Source: Methanoregula sp.
GTDB taxonomy: Archaea > Halobacteriota > Methanomicrobia > Methanomicrobiales > Methanospirillaceae
Direction: 5' to 3'
NCBI RefSeq assembly: GCF_023227875.1
Contig: NZ_JALOCH010000001.1
Span: 248,001-312,000, forward strand
DNA: 64,000 nucleotides
Shown here: positions 51,874-59,389 of the stretch, piece by piece
Layout: each line of letters opens with the position of its first letter
Numbering within the stretch: position 1 is the first letter of the stretch
Made by a program: the position numbers and the translations under genes
The notes under the pieces: generated by a model
Told to the model about the DNA's origin: nothing
Databases searched by the model: none
Seen by the model: only the letters and a program-made list of their open reading frames with translations

Positions 51874-52281
51874 TTATACATCAAATATGATGTCCAGCAT
51901 ATATCCGTTCGTATCGCGGGTAACGGACATGCCAGAATAGGAGATCCCCTTCACTTCACTGCCGCCGGCATGCCGTGACGGATCAAATGGTTCCCCTTCA
52001 AGCACCGCGTGCAATTTTCCCCCGGCGATCCGGATATCTGCACGGGAAAAGACCAGCCTGTCAACTTCTGAGATAAAAAGGATCTCGGAAAGGAAGTCCG
52101 CAAGAAGCGCCTCGTTGTCGGAAGATTCGACATCGATCTCTTTTGAGACCCTGCCCTTGCGGTCTTTCCCGTACATCACCTGCATCAGCGCATCGAGTGC
52201 ATCGGAAAAGAGGGCGTCAAGGGTGGGGGCGCATGCCCGGATCTTTACATCTGCCGTGTGGGGCAATTCCGTAAAACTCAT
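51874..52281 (-). CDS. Archease, RtcB activator
   Basis: 135 residues. FTELPHTADVKIRACAPTLDALFSDALDALMQVMYG and the C-terminal VKGISYSGMSVTRDTNGYMLDIIFDV are archease hallmarks; the two conserved acidic metal ligands are in HTADV and at the C-terminus. It speeds guanylylation of RtcB and widens its nucleotide use. The gene is 21 bases upstream of rtcB on the same strand. Confidence 0.93.
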   Translation of the reverse strand: MSFTELPHTADVKIRACAPTLDALFSDALDALMQVMYGKDRKGRVSKEIDVESSDNEALLADFLSEILFISEVDRLVFSRADIRIAGGKLHAVLEGEPFDPSRHAGGSEVKGISYSGMSVTRDTNGYMLDIIFDV

Positions 52282-52568
52282 TCGCGGTCGTACCCGTTCT
52301 GCTCGTTGTCATCAAAAAACGGGATCATGTCCATCTGGAGCGAGTGGAGAAACCGGGCCTGGTGAATGGAAATGTAAACGGTATGGTTACCTGCTTTTAA
52401 GAGCAGATCTGTTTTTTTCGGGGGTTTGATCCGGATGGGTAACAATATCGGACCGCCACAGGAAGTACAGACCCTGAAATCACAGTCCCGTTTATTGATA
52501 TAGTCAATAACTTCCGGGTAAACGGTGACGTCGCTCAGATCTGCGCTGCCATGAGGATGAGTGTACAT
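52278..52568 (-). CDS. Small unknown protein with a CxxC motif
   Basis: 96 residues. CTSCGGPILLPIRIKPPKKTDLLL holds the only Cys pair (plus one Cys in DCDFRVC), so a zinc knuckle is possible. The charged C-terminus FFDDNEQNGYDRE overlaps archease by four bases (ATGA), making it part of the RtcB operon. I do not recognise the family. Confidence 0.6.
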   Translation of the reverse strand: MYTHPHGSADLSDVTVYPEVIDYINKRDCDFRVCTSCGGPILLPIRIKPPKKTDLLLKAGNHTVYISIHQARFLHSLQMDMIPFFDDNEQNGYDRE

Positions 52569-52631
52569 GATGCTACAATCATAGGAATGATGGAGTAAAA
52601 ACCGTTATGGATCGGAAACCGGGACACCCTT

Positions 52632-52943
52632 TCAGGCAGTCCCGACAATCCCGGTCACAATGTCGACATACTTTTCCTTGAGTTCGTAACTGTTCACGCC
52701 ATCGGCATTCCGCGATGAGCGGAGGATACCGATGCGGGAAGCAATGATACCAACCATCGACGCAATCGCATGAAAAGTAACGGTGAACTGCTTCTGCAGT
52801 TTTGCCACCAGTTCGGCGATTGTGATCGATTTCTTCTTTACAAAGAGCCTGAGGACTTCGCGCCGGATACCGGTCTTGTCGCGGGACAGGTATGACCGTA
52901 ACCGGCCCTCGATGACTCTCTTGATCTCTGAAGGAGATCTCAT
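52632..52943 (-). CDS. DUF2551-like winged-helix protein
   Basis: 103 residues. SPSEIKRVIEGRLRSYLSRDKTGIRREVLRLFVKKKSITIAELVAKL and HAIASMVGIIASRIGILRSS match the small DUF2551 proteins of methanogens and have the helix pattern of a winged-helix DNA-binding domain. It reads toward the CxxC gene and is divergent from secF. Function unknown; a transcription factor role is possible. Confidence 0.65.
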   Translation of the reverse strand: MRSPSEIKRVIEGRLRSYLSRDKTGIRREVLRLFVKKKSITIAELVAKLQKQFTVTFHAIASMVGIIASRIGILRSSRNADGVNSYELKEKYVDIVTGIVGTA

Positions 52944-53124
52944 AATTGTAGTCTAAAAGTTCACCGTATATATAATTTTTGATTTTGTGCGTTTTAAAAT
53001 CCCCAATTGCAGATTCGGCCATTTAAAGAAGGAACAAAAATTTTCTGCGCAATCCGGAAACCGGCCTTCCGCGCATACCCGTTCACGGCGGTATCCATCA
53101 GCGGGTAACGGCACAAGGGTCTGA

Positions 53125-53136
53125 TAACTATTTATT
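53125..53136 (+). promoter_or_regulatory. Probable TATA box of secF-secD
   Basis: TAACTATTTATT lies about 24-35 bases before the secF ATG, which would put the transcript start at or very near the start codon. This fits a leaderless archaeal mRNA. Confidence 0.45.
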
Positions 53137-53159
53137 CGTCCATTACAGATGAATACGAT

Positions 53160-54011
53160 ATGGGATTGATCAACTATAATATCGAGAAATACTCGCCACA
53201 ACAGTTGGTGGTAATCCCGCTCGTGCTTCTTGTACTATCCCTGGCATTCGTTGCTTTTTACATGGCGACAACAGGGATGCCGGTCACCCCCGGCCTTGAT
53301 TTTTCGGGAGGCACTGCGGTAACTATCCGGACAACGGACAGCCACGATCAGCTGCGGACCGTATTTGCTGACTATCCGCTCGTGGAGATCAGCGACATGA
53401 ACGATGCAAAATTCTTAAAATTCGGCACCATGGATGATGCCACATCGCGGTCATTGTCAGCACTGGTCAGCGAGAAGTACGCGGATGCAAGCATCAACCA
53501 GATCAGCGAAACATTCGGGAAATCCCTGCAGTACCAGGCCTTCATTGCCCTGATCTTTTCCTTCATCGGCATGGCAATCGTGGTCTTCCTCTCGTTTCGG
53601 ACATTTGTCCCGTCCGTTGCAGTCGTACTGTCAGCATTTGCCGACATGGTAATGACCGCCGCAGCGATGAACCTTGCAGGCATCACCTTAACGCTGGGGA
53701 CAACCGCAGCACTCCTTATGCTCATCGGTTATTCCGTGGACAGCGATATCCTGCTCACCAACCGTGTACTGAAACGCCAGGGAAAACTGAACGACAAGCT
53801 TACCGGCGCGTTCCATACCGGTATCAGCATGACCACGACCACCTTTGCGGCGATTGCGGTACTGTTCGTTGTCTCCTGGATCGGCTCGATCCAGATCCTC
53901 ATGGAAATTTCTGCCGTGCTCCTCATCGGTCTCTTCTTTGATGTCATCAATACCTGGCTGACCAATGTTGGAATTATCAAATGGTACGTCCTTAGAGGAG
54001 GTGGGAAATGA
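53160..54011 (+). CDS. secF: Protein-export membrane protein SecF
   Basis: 283 residues with six membrane segments. GLDFSGGTAVTIR is the conserved P1-type motif, and LTLGTTAALLMLIGYSVDSDILLTNRVLK is the SecF signature in the membrane domain. It works with SecD to assist translocation through SecYEG on the outer side of the membrane. The gene overlaps secD by four bases (ATGA), the usual archaeal order. Confidence 0.95.
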   Translation: MGLINYNIEKYSPQQLVVIPLVLLVLSLAFVAFYMATTGMPVTPGLDFSGGTAVTIRTTDSHDQLRTVFADYPLVEISDMNDAKFLKFGTMDDATSRSLSALVSEKYADASINQISETFGKSLQYQAFIALIFSFIGMAIVVFLSFRTFVPSVAVVLSAFADMVMTAAAMNLAGITLTLGTTAALLMLIGYSVDSDILLTNRVLKRQGKLNDKLTGAFHTGISMTTTTFAAIAVLFVVSWIGSIQILMEISAVLLIGLFFDVINTWLTNVGIIKWYVLRGGGK

Positions 54012-55465
54012 ACGCAAAGGAGATAAAAACCATTGTTTCGGACTGGCGTGTCGCCGTCCTGATCATCCTCATCCTCGGGTCCCTTATTGCCATATATCCC
54101 CACTTCGATGAGAACGGCCACCTTGCCTCGAACCTGCAGTACGGCCTTGACCTCCAGCAGGGCGCATGGATCCAGCTGGAACTCCGCGCCGAAGTGGTTG
54201 GTTTCACCACAGACCGCCCTCTTAACGACTTTGTCGGCAACCTCTCGCAGAGTCTCGATGCCGATATGGAGTTGATTGATGCCAACCATATTGAGATCCG
54301 GAAATATTTCACCCGGGAAGAACTTGAAGCAAAGTTCAGTGAACAGGGTGGCACGCTCACCAGTTACCAGGAGGGTGTTTCCAAGGACTCCGCGGCTCAT
54401 ATCAAGACCATCCTTGAAAACAAGATCAACTCGATGGGCACCAAGGATGCCAAGGTCAACACGCTTGCAGGCCTGAACAATGTAGTCCGGTATGTCCGGA
54501 TTGAGCTTGCCGGCGTTAACATGAACGAAGCCCAGCAGATCGTTGGTAAACAGGGCAAGTTCGAGATCCGGGTGCAGACAACCGGTAACCAGTCGGAGCA
54601 CGTGGTCTTTGGTGACAAGATCTCCAGTGTCCAGGTGCCGGAAAAAGATCTCCAGTCCGGGTCATGGGGTGTGTCGTTCACCCTGGACTCGGCGGGAGCG
54701 GCTGAATTCCAGGATGCCGCGATCAAGTACGGTGCAACGGATGACCCCGATAGCCACGAGCTGATGATGATCCTCGACAACGTGACCGTCTACTCGGCGC
54801 CCCTGAACGATCGTCTTGCATCGTCGCTCAAGACCGAACAGGTCCGGCAGATGATCGCATCGACCGGTACCGGGACGGCCGGGGCAAATGCTGCAACGAA
54901 CCTGGAGATCCACCTCAGGGCCGGGGCATTACCGGTTGATGTCAGTATTGCCGGTTCAGGCTCAACGTCCGCACCCCTTGGGGAGCGGTACAAGGCAATG
55001 GTACTCCTTGCCGGCGTGCTTGCACTGCTCATGGTCGCGTGTGTCATTTACTACCGGTACCGGGAACCAGGTATCGTCCTGCCGATGGTACTGATCAATG
55101 CCTCGGAAGTGCTCATCCTGCTCGGGTTCATCGCCGCGATTAAATTCCAGCTGGACCTGCCGACCATTGCGGGTCTGATTGCCGTCCTCGGAACGGGTAT
55201 CGACCAGCTCGTGATCATCACGGATGAGATCCTGCACGAAGGAAAGGTCCCGTCCCCGAACCTCTATCTCAAGAGGCTGGCACGGGCACTGGGTATTATC
55301 ATTGCAGCCGCTGCCACGGTGATTATTGCGATGGTCCCGCTTGTCCTGATGGACCTCTCGACCCTCAAGGGTTTTGCCATCATCACGATCCTTGGTGTGC
55401 TCGTCGGTGTAATCATCACCCGTCCGGCATACGGTAAGATCATCATGGCGATCCTCTCCAAGTAA
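54008..55465 (+). CDS. secD: Protein-export membrane protein SecD
   Basis: 485 residues. The N-terminal anchor is VAVLIILILGSLIAIYPHF, followed by NLQYGLDLQQGAWIQLEL (the DLxGG-like motif reads DLQQG here) and a large exterior domain to about residue 320. Five membrane segments follow, including LPTIAGLIAVLGTGIDQLVIITDE. It forms a complex with SecF and uses the ion gradient to aid export. DLQQG in place of DLRGG is common in archaea. Confidence 0.94.
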   Translation: MNAKEIKTIVSDWRVAVLIILILGSLIAIYPHFDENGHLASNLQYGLDLQQGAWIQLELRAEVVGFTTDRPLNDFVGNLSQSLDADMELIDANHIEIRKYFTREELEAKFSEQGGTLTSYQEGVSKDSAAHIKTILENKINSMGTKDAKVNTLAGLNNVVRYVRIELAGVNMNEAQQIVGKQGKFEIRVQTTGNQSEHVVFGDKISSVQVPEKDLQSGSWGVSFTLDSAGAAEFQDAAIKYGATDDPDSHELMMILDNVTVYSAPLNDRLASSLKTEQVRQMIASTGTGTAGANAATNLEIHLRAGALPVDVSIAGSGSTSAPLGERYKAMVLLAGVLALLMVACVIYYRYREPGIVLPMVLINASEVLILLGFIAAIKFQLDLPTIAGLIAVLGTGIDQLVIITDEILHEGKVPSPNLYLKRLARALGIIIAAAATVIIAMVPLVLMDLSTLKGFAIITILGVLVGVIITRPAYGKIIMAILSK

Positions 55466-55518
55466 CAATACCATAGATTTATCTTTTTTTCTTCCACAAC
55501 TCTTCCGGGTACGTTCGA

Positions 55519-55791
55519 ATGAGCAAACCGGTATTGTTTGATTTTTTTGCCACCTGGTGCGGTCCGTGCAAGCTGCAGACCCCCATCTTAGAGGAACTGG
55601 CAAAAAAGATGGGCGACTCCGTTGAGATACGGAAGATCGACGTTGACCAGCATATGGACCTTGCGGAGAAATACGGGATCCGGGTTGTCCCGACCCTGGT
55701 CATCGAGAAGGATGGAAAAGTTGTCAAGTCCATGGAAGGGGTCACGGACATTTCGACCCTTGAAAACCTATTAAAACCGGTGGTGGACTGA
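55519..55791 (+). CDS. trx: Thioredoxin
   Basis: 90 residues, shorter than bacterial thioredoxins. The active site is ATWCGPCKLQTP with Cys14 and Cys17, then KIDVDQHMDLAEKYGIRVVPTLVIEKDG including the cis-proline. It ends one base before the F420 reductase gene. It should act as a cytoplasmic thiol reductant. Confidence 0.93.
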   Translation: MSKPVLFDFFATWCGPCKLQTPILEELAKKMGDSVEIRKIDVDQHMDLAEKYGIRVVPTLVIEKDGKVVKSMEGVTDISTLENLLKPVVD

Positions 55792-56442
55792 ATGAAGATC
55801 GGCATTGTCGGCGGGACCGGGGATATCGGAGAGGGGATGGCGATGCGCCTCTCCGCACACTATGATGTGGTTGTCGGCTCACGGGAACAGGACAAGGCAG
55901 AAGCCACCTGCACGATGGGACGCACGGAAGTCACAAAACGCGGAAAGCCCTGCTCGCTCACAGGGGTTACCAACCAGCAGGCGATCGATGCAGCGGACGT
56001 GATCATCCTCGCGATCCCGTTCAAACACGCGGCCTCGACCCTTGCAACCCTCCACGGTTTTGAGAATAAGATCGTGGTCAGCCCGGTCAACCCGATGGAG
56101 AAGACCGATCACTTTGTCTTTGTGCCTCCGGCAGAAGGCTCTGCGGCCCTGATGATCCGGAAGATCCTGCCAAAGGAAGCCCGGATCTGTTCGGCATTCA
56201 ACACGATTGCCGCAAACAAGTGGAAAGCCCTTGACGAGGAACTCGATTACTCCGTCCCGGTCTGCAGCGATGATGCCGAGGCAAAGAAGACCGTCATGGA
56301 GATTGTAAACAAGGTCTCCCGGTTCAAAGCCTTTGATGCCGGCCCGCTTGCATCCTCCTGTATGGTGGAATCATTAACCCCGCTCCTGCTCAATATCGCG
56401 CGATACAACAAGATGAGGGATGTCGGCATCAGATTCATTTAA
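55792..56442 (+). CDS. fno: NADPH:coenzyme F420 oxidoreductase
   Basis: 216 residues. KIGIVGGTGDIGEGMAMRLSAHYDVVVGSREQDKAE has the NADP-binding GGTGDIG loop and the SR pair that recognises the 2'-phosphate. VSPVNPMEK and ICSAFNTIAANKW follow, as in Fno/NpdG. It moves hydride between F420H2 and NADP. The start immediately follows the thioredoxin stop, so reducing functions are clustered. Confidence 0.93.
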   Translation: MKIGIVGGTGDIGEGMAMRLSAHYDVVVGSREQDKAEATCTMGRTEVTKRGKPCSLTGVTNQQAIDAADVIILAIPFKHAASTLATLHGFENKIVVSPVNPMEKTDHFVFVPPAEGSAALMIRKILPKEARICSAFNTIAANKWKALDEELDYSVPVCSDDAEAKKTVMEIVNKVSRFKAFDAGPLASSCMVESLTPLLLNIARYNKMRDVGIRFI

Positions 56443-57055
56443 AGTGCGGAAGATCGTCCGGGCCCTGAAGAAAAAATACGGGAAGATCCCGTGGTGGCCC
56501 GGCGACTGCGACGAGGTGATGATCGGTGCGATCCTCACCCAGCAGACCCGGTGGGAGAACGTTGAGCGGGCACTTGACGAACTCCACCGGCGTGATCTCT
56601 GTTCCCTGTCCACGATCCGTACCGCTGATTCAACGGCAATTGAGGAGGCGATCCGGTGTACCGGTTTTTACCGGATCAAGGCCGGGAGGCTCAAAGCCCT
56701 TGCGACATTTGCTGAGGTGACCTGCGGTGGCGTCCAGAAGATGGAAAAAATTCCAACCCGGGCGCTCAGGGAAGGCCTGCTGGGTGTCCATGGAATCGGT
56801 GAGGAGACCGCTGACAGCATCCTCTGTTATGGGTTCTCGCGTCCGGTTTTTGTGATCGATGCATACACGGACCGGATGGTACGGTGCGCCGGCGTGACCG
56901 AGCCGCGCAACCGGCTGAAAGACCTGTTCGAGAGCGTACTGCCGGAAAATAATGAGACCTGCCGCCAGACCCATGCACATATCGTGGAGTATGCAAAAGA
57001 GTTCTGTGGAAAGAAAAGGTGCGATGCATGTATTCTCGTGAATTCGAACGGATAG
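56420..57055 (+). CDS. Endonuclease III-like DNA glycosylase (HhH-GPD family)
   Basis: 211 residues. The helix-hairpin-helix is LGVHGIGEETADSILCYGF (121-139) and the catalytic aspartate is Asp148 in VIDAYTDRMVR. Glu129 stands where endonuclease III has the lyase lysine, so a monofunctional glycosylase is expected. The C-terminus has only Cys196, Cys201 and Cys204, not four iron-sulfur ligands. Both features resemble MagIII-type 3-methyladenine glycosylases. The start overlaps fno by 23 bases. Confidence 0.85.
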   Translation: MSASDSFKVRKIVRALKKKYGKIPWWPGDCDEVMIGAILTQQTRWENVERALDELHRRDLCSLSTIRTADSTAIEEAIRCTGFYRIKAGRLKALATFAEVTCGGVQKMEKIPTRALREGLLGVHGIGEETADSILCYGFSRPVFVIDAYTDRMVRCAGVTEPRNRLKDLFESVLPENNETCRQTHAHIVEYAKEFCGKKRCDACILVNSNG

Positions 57056-57570
57056 GAAAGCGGCTCTTTGCCGAGCATCTCGTGGGGGGCAACTTCGGCA
57101 ACATGAGTGCCCGCGAAGACAACAAAGGTTTTCACATCAAACAGACCGGTGATTATCTCGATGCGGTCAGCGGCCTTGTCTTTGTCCCGTTTGAGGGGAC
57201 CGTTCCGAAGAATGCGTCCAGCGAATACCGGGTCCATCTCGCGGTATACAAAAATTCCCCGCATTCAGCAATCGTCCACGCGCACCCGCAGGCCGCGATT
57301 GCTGCCTCGCTTGTTATTGACAAAATAATTCCGGAAGACAGCGAAGGCAAGATGTTCTGCCCGGAAATTCCGGTTGTTGATGGTGCACCGGGATCACAGG
57401 AGATTGCCGACAATGTCGCAGCGGTACTTTCACAATCGAAGCTGGTGATTGTGCGGGGCCATGGCACCTTTGCCGCGGGAAAAAATCTTGACGAGGCGTA
57501 CCAGTTCACATCGCTTGCCGAGCATTCGTGCCGGGTGCTTGCACTGAAAAAGAATTTTCTGCCCGGATAA
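57019..57570 (+). CDS. Class II aldolase, fuculose-1-phosphate type
   Basis: 183 residues. The zinc site is His87 and His89 (IVHAHPQ) with a later GHGTFAAG histidine, and Glu69 in SSEYRVHLAVY is the catalytic acid. GGNFGNMS binds phosphate. It cleaves sugar 1-phosphates to dihydroxyacetone phosphate and an aldehyde; archaeal members take part in aldehyde/deoxysugar salvage. The start overlaps the glycosylase gene; a second ATG is at 57028. Confidence 0.85.
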   Translation: MRCMYSREFERIGKRLFAEHLVGGNFGNMSAREDNKGFHIKQTGDYLDAVSGLVFVPFEGTVPKNASSEYRVHLAVYKNSPHSAIVHAHPQAAIAASLVIDKIIPEDSEGKMFCPEIPVVDGAPGSQEIADNVAAVLSQSKLVIVRGHGTFAAGKNLDEAYQFTSLAEHSCRVLALKKNFLPG

Positions 57571-57670
57571 TTTTTAAGAGATCCGGGACGGCTGCCTGCA
57601 ATGATTCGTTGAGTATAGTACTGCATCAAAGGAGTACGACTGGTAACAATACCTATAGCCCGCAAAACTC

Positions 57671-57686
57671 ATAATCTAATAATCTA
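57671..57686. repeat. Tandem 8-bp repeat upstream of the toxin-antitoxin pair
   Basis: ATAATCTA occurs twice in tandem, ending 14 bases before the antitoxin ATG. Toxin-antitoxin operons usually repress themselves from such sites, and the AT-rich repeat may also overlap the promoter. Confidence 0.45.
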
Positions 57687-57700
57687 AGTTGTGAGTGCAT

Positions 57701-57916
57701 ATGCCAGATACGACACTTGTCAAGGTCTCATCCAAGGGACTCGTCACCCCCCCGAAAAAGATCCGGTCCCGTCTCGATATACAGGAGGGTGATTACCTTT
57801 CGATCTCTTCGGATAACGACCAGATCATCTTCCGGAAAGCCAAAATCGAGATCGATTACGAGAACCCTGACGATGCATGGAAGGAACATACGAAGAGAAG
57901 GCTGATGCATGGATGA
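57701..57916 (+). CDS. AbrB/MazE-type antitoxin
   Basis: About 71 residues from ATG 57701. TLVKVSSKGLVTPPKKIRSRLDIQEGDYLSISSDNDQIIFRKA is a swapped-hairpin AbrB DNA-binding domain; an acidic-to-basic tail (YENPDDAWKEH) would bind the toxin. The gene overlaps the toxin gene by eight bases. It should neutralise the toxin and repress the operon, probably through the tandem repeat upstream. Confidence 0.85.
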   Translation: MPDTTLVKVSSKGLVTPPKKIRSRLDIQEGDYLSISSDNDQIIFRKAKIEIDYENPDDAWKEHTKRRLMHG

Positions 57917-58259
57917 ACCGGCACAGGGATCGGTTGTCCTTGTGGATTTTTCCTATTCCAACCAGATACAATCAAAAGCACGCCCGGCACTGGTTGTGAG
58001 CAATTCCCGGTATAACACGATCTCCCGCGACGTGATCGTCATGAAGATCACATCCCGGAAACCAAAAATGATGGCGGTCAGTCTGACCAATGAGGACCTG
58101 TTATCAGGATCGCCGGATCATCCCAGTTATGCGCAGGCTGACGGGATCTATGCCCTGGAAAAAGATCTCATCTGCAACACAATCGGTATCGTGCGGCCGA
58201 AGAAAATGCAGGAGATCCGGAACCTGGTTTCAGATCTGTTCTCCGTGGACCCTTTCTGA
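57909..58259 (+). CDS. MazF/PemK-family toxin
   Basis: 116 residues. GSVVLVDFSYSNQIQSKARPALVVSNSRYNTISRDVIVMKITS is the MazF start with the conserved Arg-Pro-Ala-Leu-Val-Val segment, and ALEKDLICNTIGIVRPKKMQEI closes the fold. MazF enzymes cleave RNA at short sequences. It forms a pair with the upstream AbrB-type antitoxin. Confidence 0.87.
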   Translation: MDEPAQGSVVLVDFSYSNQIQSKARPALVVSNSRYNTISRDVIVMKITSRKPKMMAVSLTNEDLLSGSPDHPSYAQADGIYALEKDLICNTIGIVRPKKMQEIRNLVSDLFSVDPF

Positions 58260-58290
58260 CGATATCCTCATCTGCTCCAGCGTGTAACTG

Positions 58291-58902
58291 ATGGTACAGG
58301 ATATGGATTTTCAGTATACAAAAGACAGGATCGTACTTGGCGGAAAACACCTTACCCTCCTTGATGACTTTGTCATTGGTTTTATCCGCGTACTGGAACC
58401 CCACACCCCGTACGTCATTGTCAGCGGGTATGTTGCCATCCTGTTCGGACGGTCACGGGGTACTGAAGACATCGACATCCTGATCCCTCCACTCGGCAGG
58501 GAATCGTTCGACAAACTCCATGCAACGCTTCTTTCAGAGGGGTACGAATTTTTGAATGCTGAAGATGCCGGCGGCCTTTGGGAAATGCTCAGGCAGCATA
58601 TGGGAATACGTGTTGCACAGAAGGATCGTTTCATCCCGAACATTGAGCTCAAGTTCCTCAAGGATGAAGTTGACCGGAGGGTTTTTTCCGGCCGGGTGCT
58701 TCTTGATATTCCCGGAGCCGGCCTGTATATCTCTCCTGTTGATATCCAGATAGCGTACAAATTATATCTCGGTTCCGAAAAGGATATTGAGGATGCACTG
58801 TATCTTTATGAAATATTCAAAAACGATCTGGACCGTACCGAACTGAAGACGTGGATGGAAACCTTCCGCGTCCGGGGGGACGATTATGGAATTGAGCTTT
58901 GA
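58291..58902 (+). CDS. Nucleotidyltransferase-fold protein
   Basis: 203 residues. VIVSGYVAILFGRSRGTEDIDILIPPL is a minimal nucleotidyltransferase motif with the GRSRGTEDID metal aspartates. The C-terminal half (VDIQIAYKLYLGSEKDIEDALYLYEIF) is helical. Related proteins act as toxins or their partners in AbiE- and MenT-like pairs. The next gene overlaps it by 17 bases and may be its small partner. Confidence 0.7.
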   Translation: MVQDMDFQYTKDRIVLGGKHLTLLDDFVIGFIRVLEPHTPYVIVSGYVAILFGRSRGTEDIDILIPPLGRESFDKLHATLLSEGYEFLNAEDAGGLWEMLRQHMGIRVAQKDRFIPNIELKFLKDEVDRRVFSGRVLLDIPGAGLYISPVDIQIAYKLYLGSEKDIEDALYLYEIFKNDLDRTELKTWMETFRVRGDDYGIEL

Positions 58903-59104
58903 TAAAAGCGCAAGGAGAAAAGAGCGCCTCGCATTTATCCGGAGCTATGCCGCATGGGTGAAACAAACGCCCAATGCAGAGTGGAGCGCCCGGCAGGCCG
59001 GCCTGATTGACAGCCTTGTGGAGAATGCCCGGAACATGCCGTTGTCCCGCAGCGAATACCTGCGGATAGTTGACGGGAGGAACAGGCGCCCCTCAATCCA
59101 TTGA
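58886..59104 (+). CDS. Small helical protein, probable partner of the nucleotidyltransferase
   Basis: 72 residues, basic at the start (FDKSARRKERLAFIRSYAAWVK) with helix-forming sequence throughout. It has no recognised family. The 17-base overlap with the upstream gene suggests the two are co-translated as a pair. Its stop codon lies inside the first hairpin of the following array. Confidence 0.6.
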   Translation: MELSFDKSARRKERLAFIRSYAAWVKQTPNAEWSARQAGLIDSLVENARNMPLSRSEYLRIVDGRNRRPSIH

Positions 59105-59269
59105 GGGACCGGCTGGTGGGTGTGGAGATGGTGGACCCGGCGCCATTCTCATCCTTCAGGTTTGGAGAGGTTCGCACGAACCTCGACAATGAGAAGGTTG
59201 GCTGAGGCCAGCCTTCGAAATTTTGAGGGTCACCAGACCCGAGAAACGAGAAGAGCCATCAGGCTCTTC
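59090..59269. ncRNA. Array of five short hairpins, possible structured RNA
   Basis: Five inverted repeats, all with four-base loops, lie in 180 bases: 59090-59107 (CCCTCAA/TTGAGGG), 59167-59184 (GAGGTTC/GAACCTC), 59193-59216 (GAAGGTTGGC/GCCAGCCTTC, one G-U), 59227-59240 (GGGTC/GACCC) and 59250-59269 (GAAGAGCC/GGCTCTTC). Hairpins 3 and 5 share the frame GAGAAG...CTTCGAA around different stems, and hairpins 2 to 5 are each followed by CGA. No convincing reading frame covers them. A structured RNA or a regulatory array is inferred. Confidence 0.5.
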
Positions 59270-59340
59270 GAACGGGGATGACCTTCAGGATTTCCGGGAG
59301 TACGACTGAAATCGCATCCACGCGGTTCCACAATTTTTCC

Positions 59341-59367
59341 GGCCCGGCTCATCCATGCGGCCGGGCC
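59341..59367 (-). terminator. Stem-loop and T-run after the AglJ-like gene
   Basis: On the minus strand a run of nine T lies directly after the AglJ-like gene's stop (59381-59389), the usual archaeal termination signal. A perfect 8-bp stem GGCCCGGC / GCCGGGCC with an 11-base loop follows it. Confidence 0.55.
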
Positions 59368-59389
59368 CCGTTGCAAATTTAAAAAAAAA

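Noticed and set aside
52579..53022. 147-codon frame overlapping the DUF2551-like gene
   Set aside because: Same strand, different phase; its sequence has no helix pattern or family signature, whereas the 103-residue frame does.
53729..54601. 290-codon open frame antisense to secF/secD
   Set aside because: The sense strand encodes complete SecF and SecD with all motifs; the antisense frame resembles nothing.
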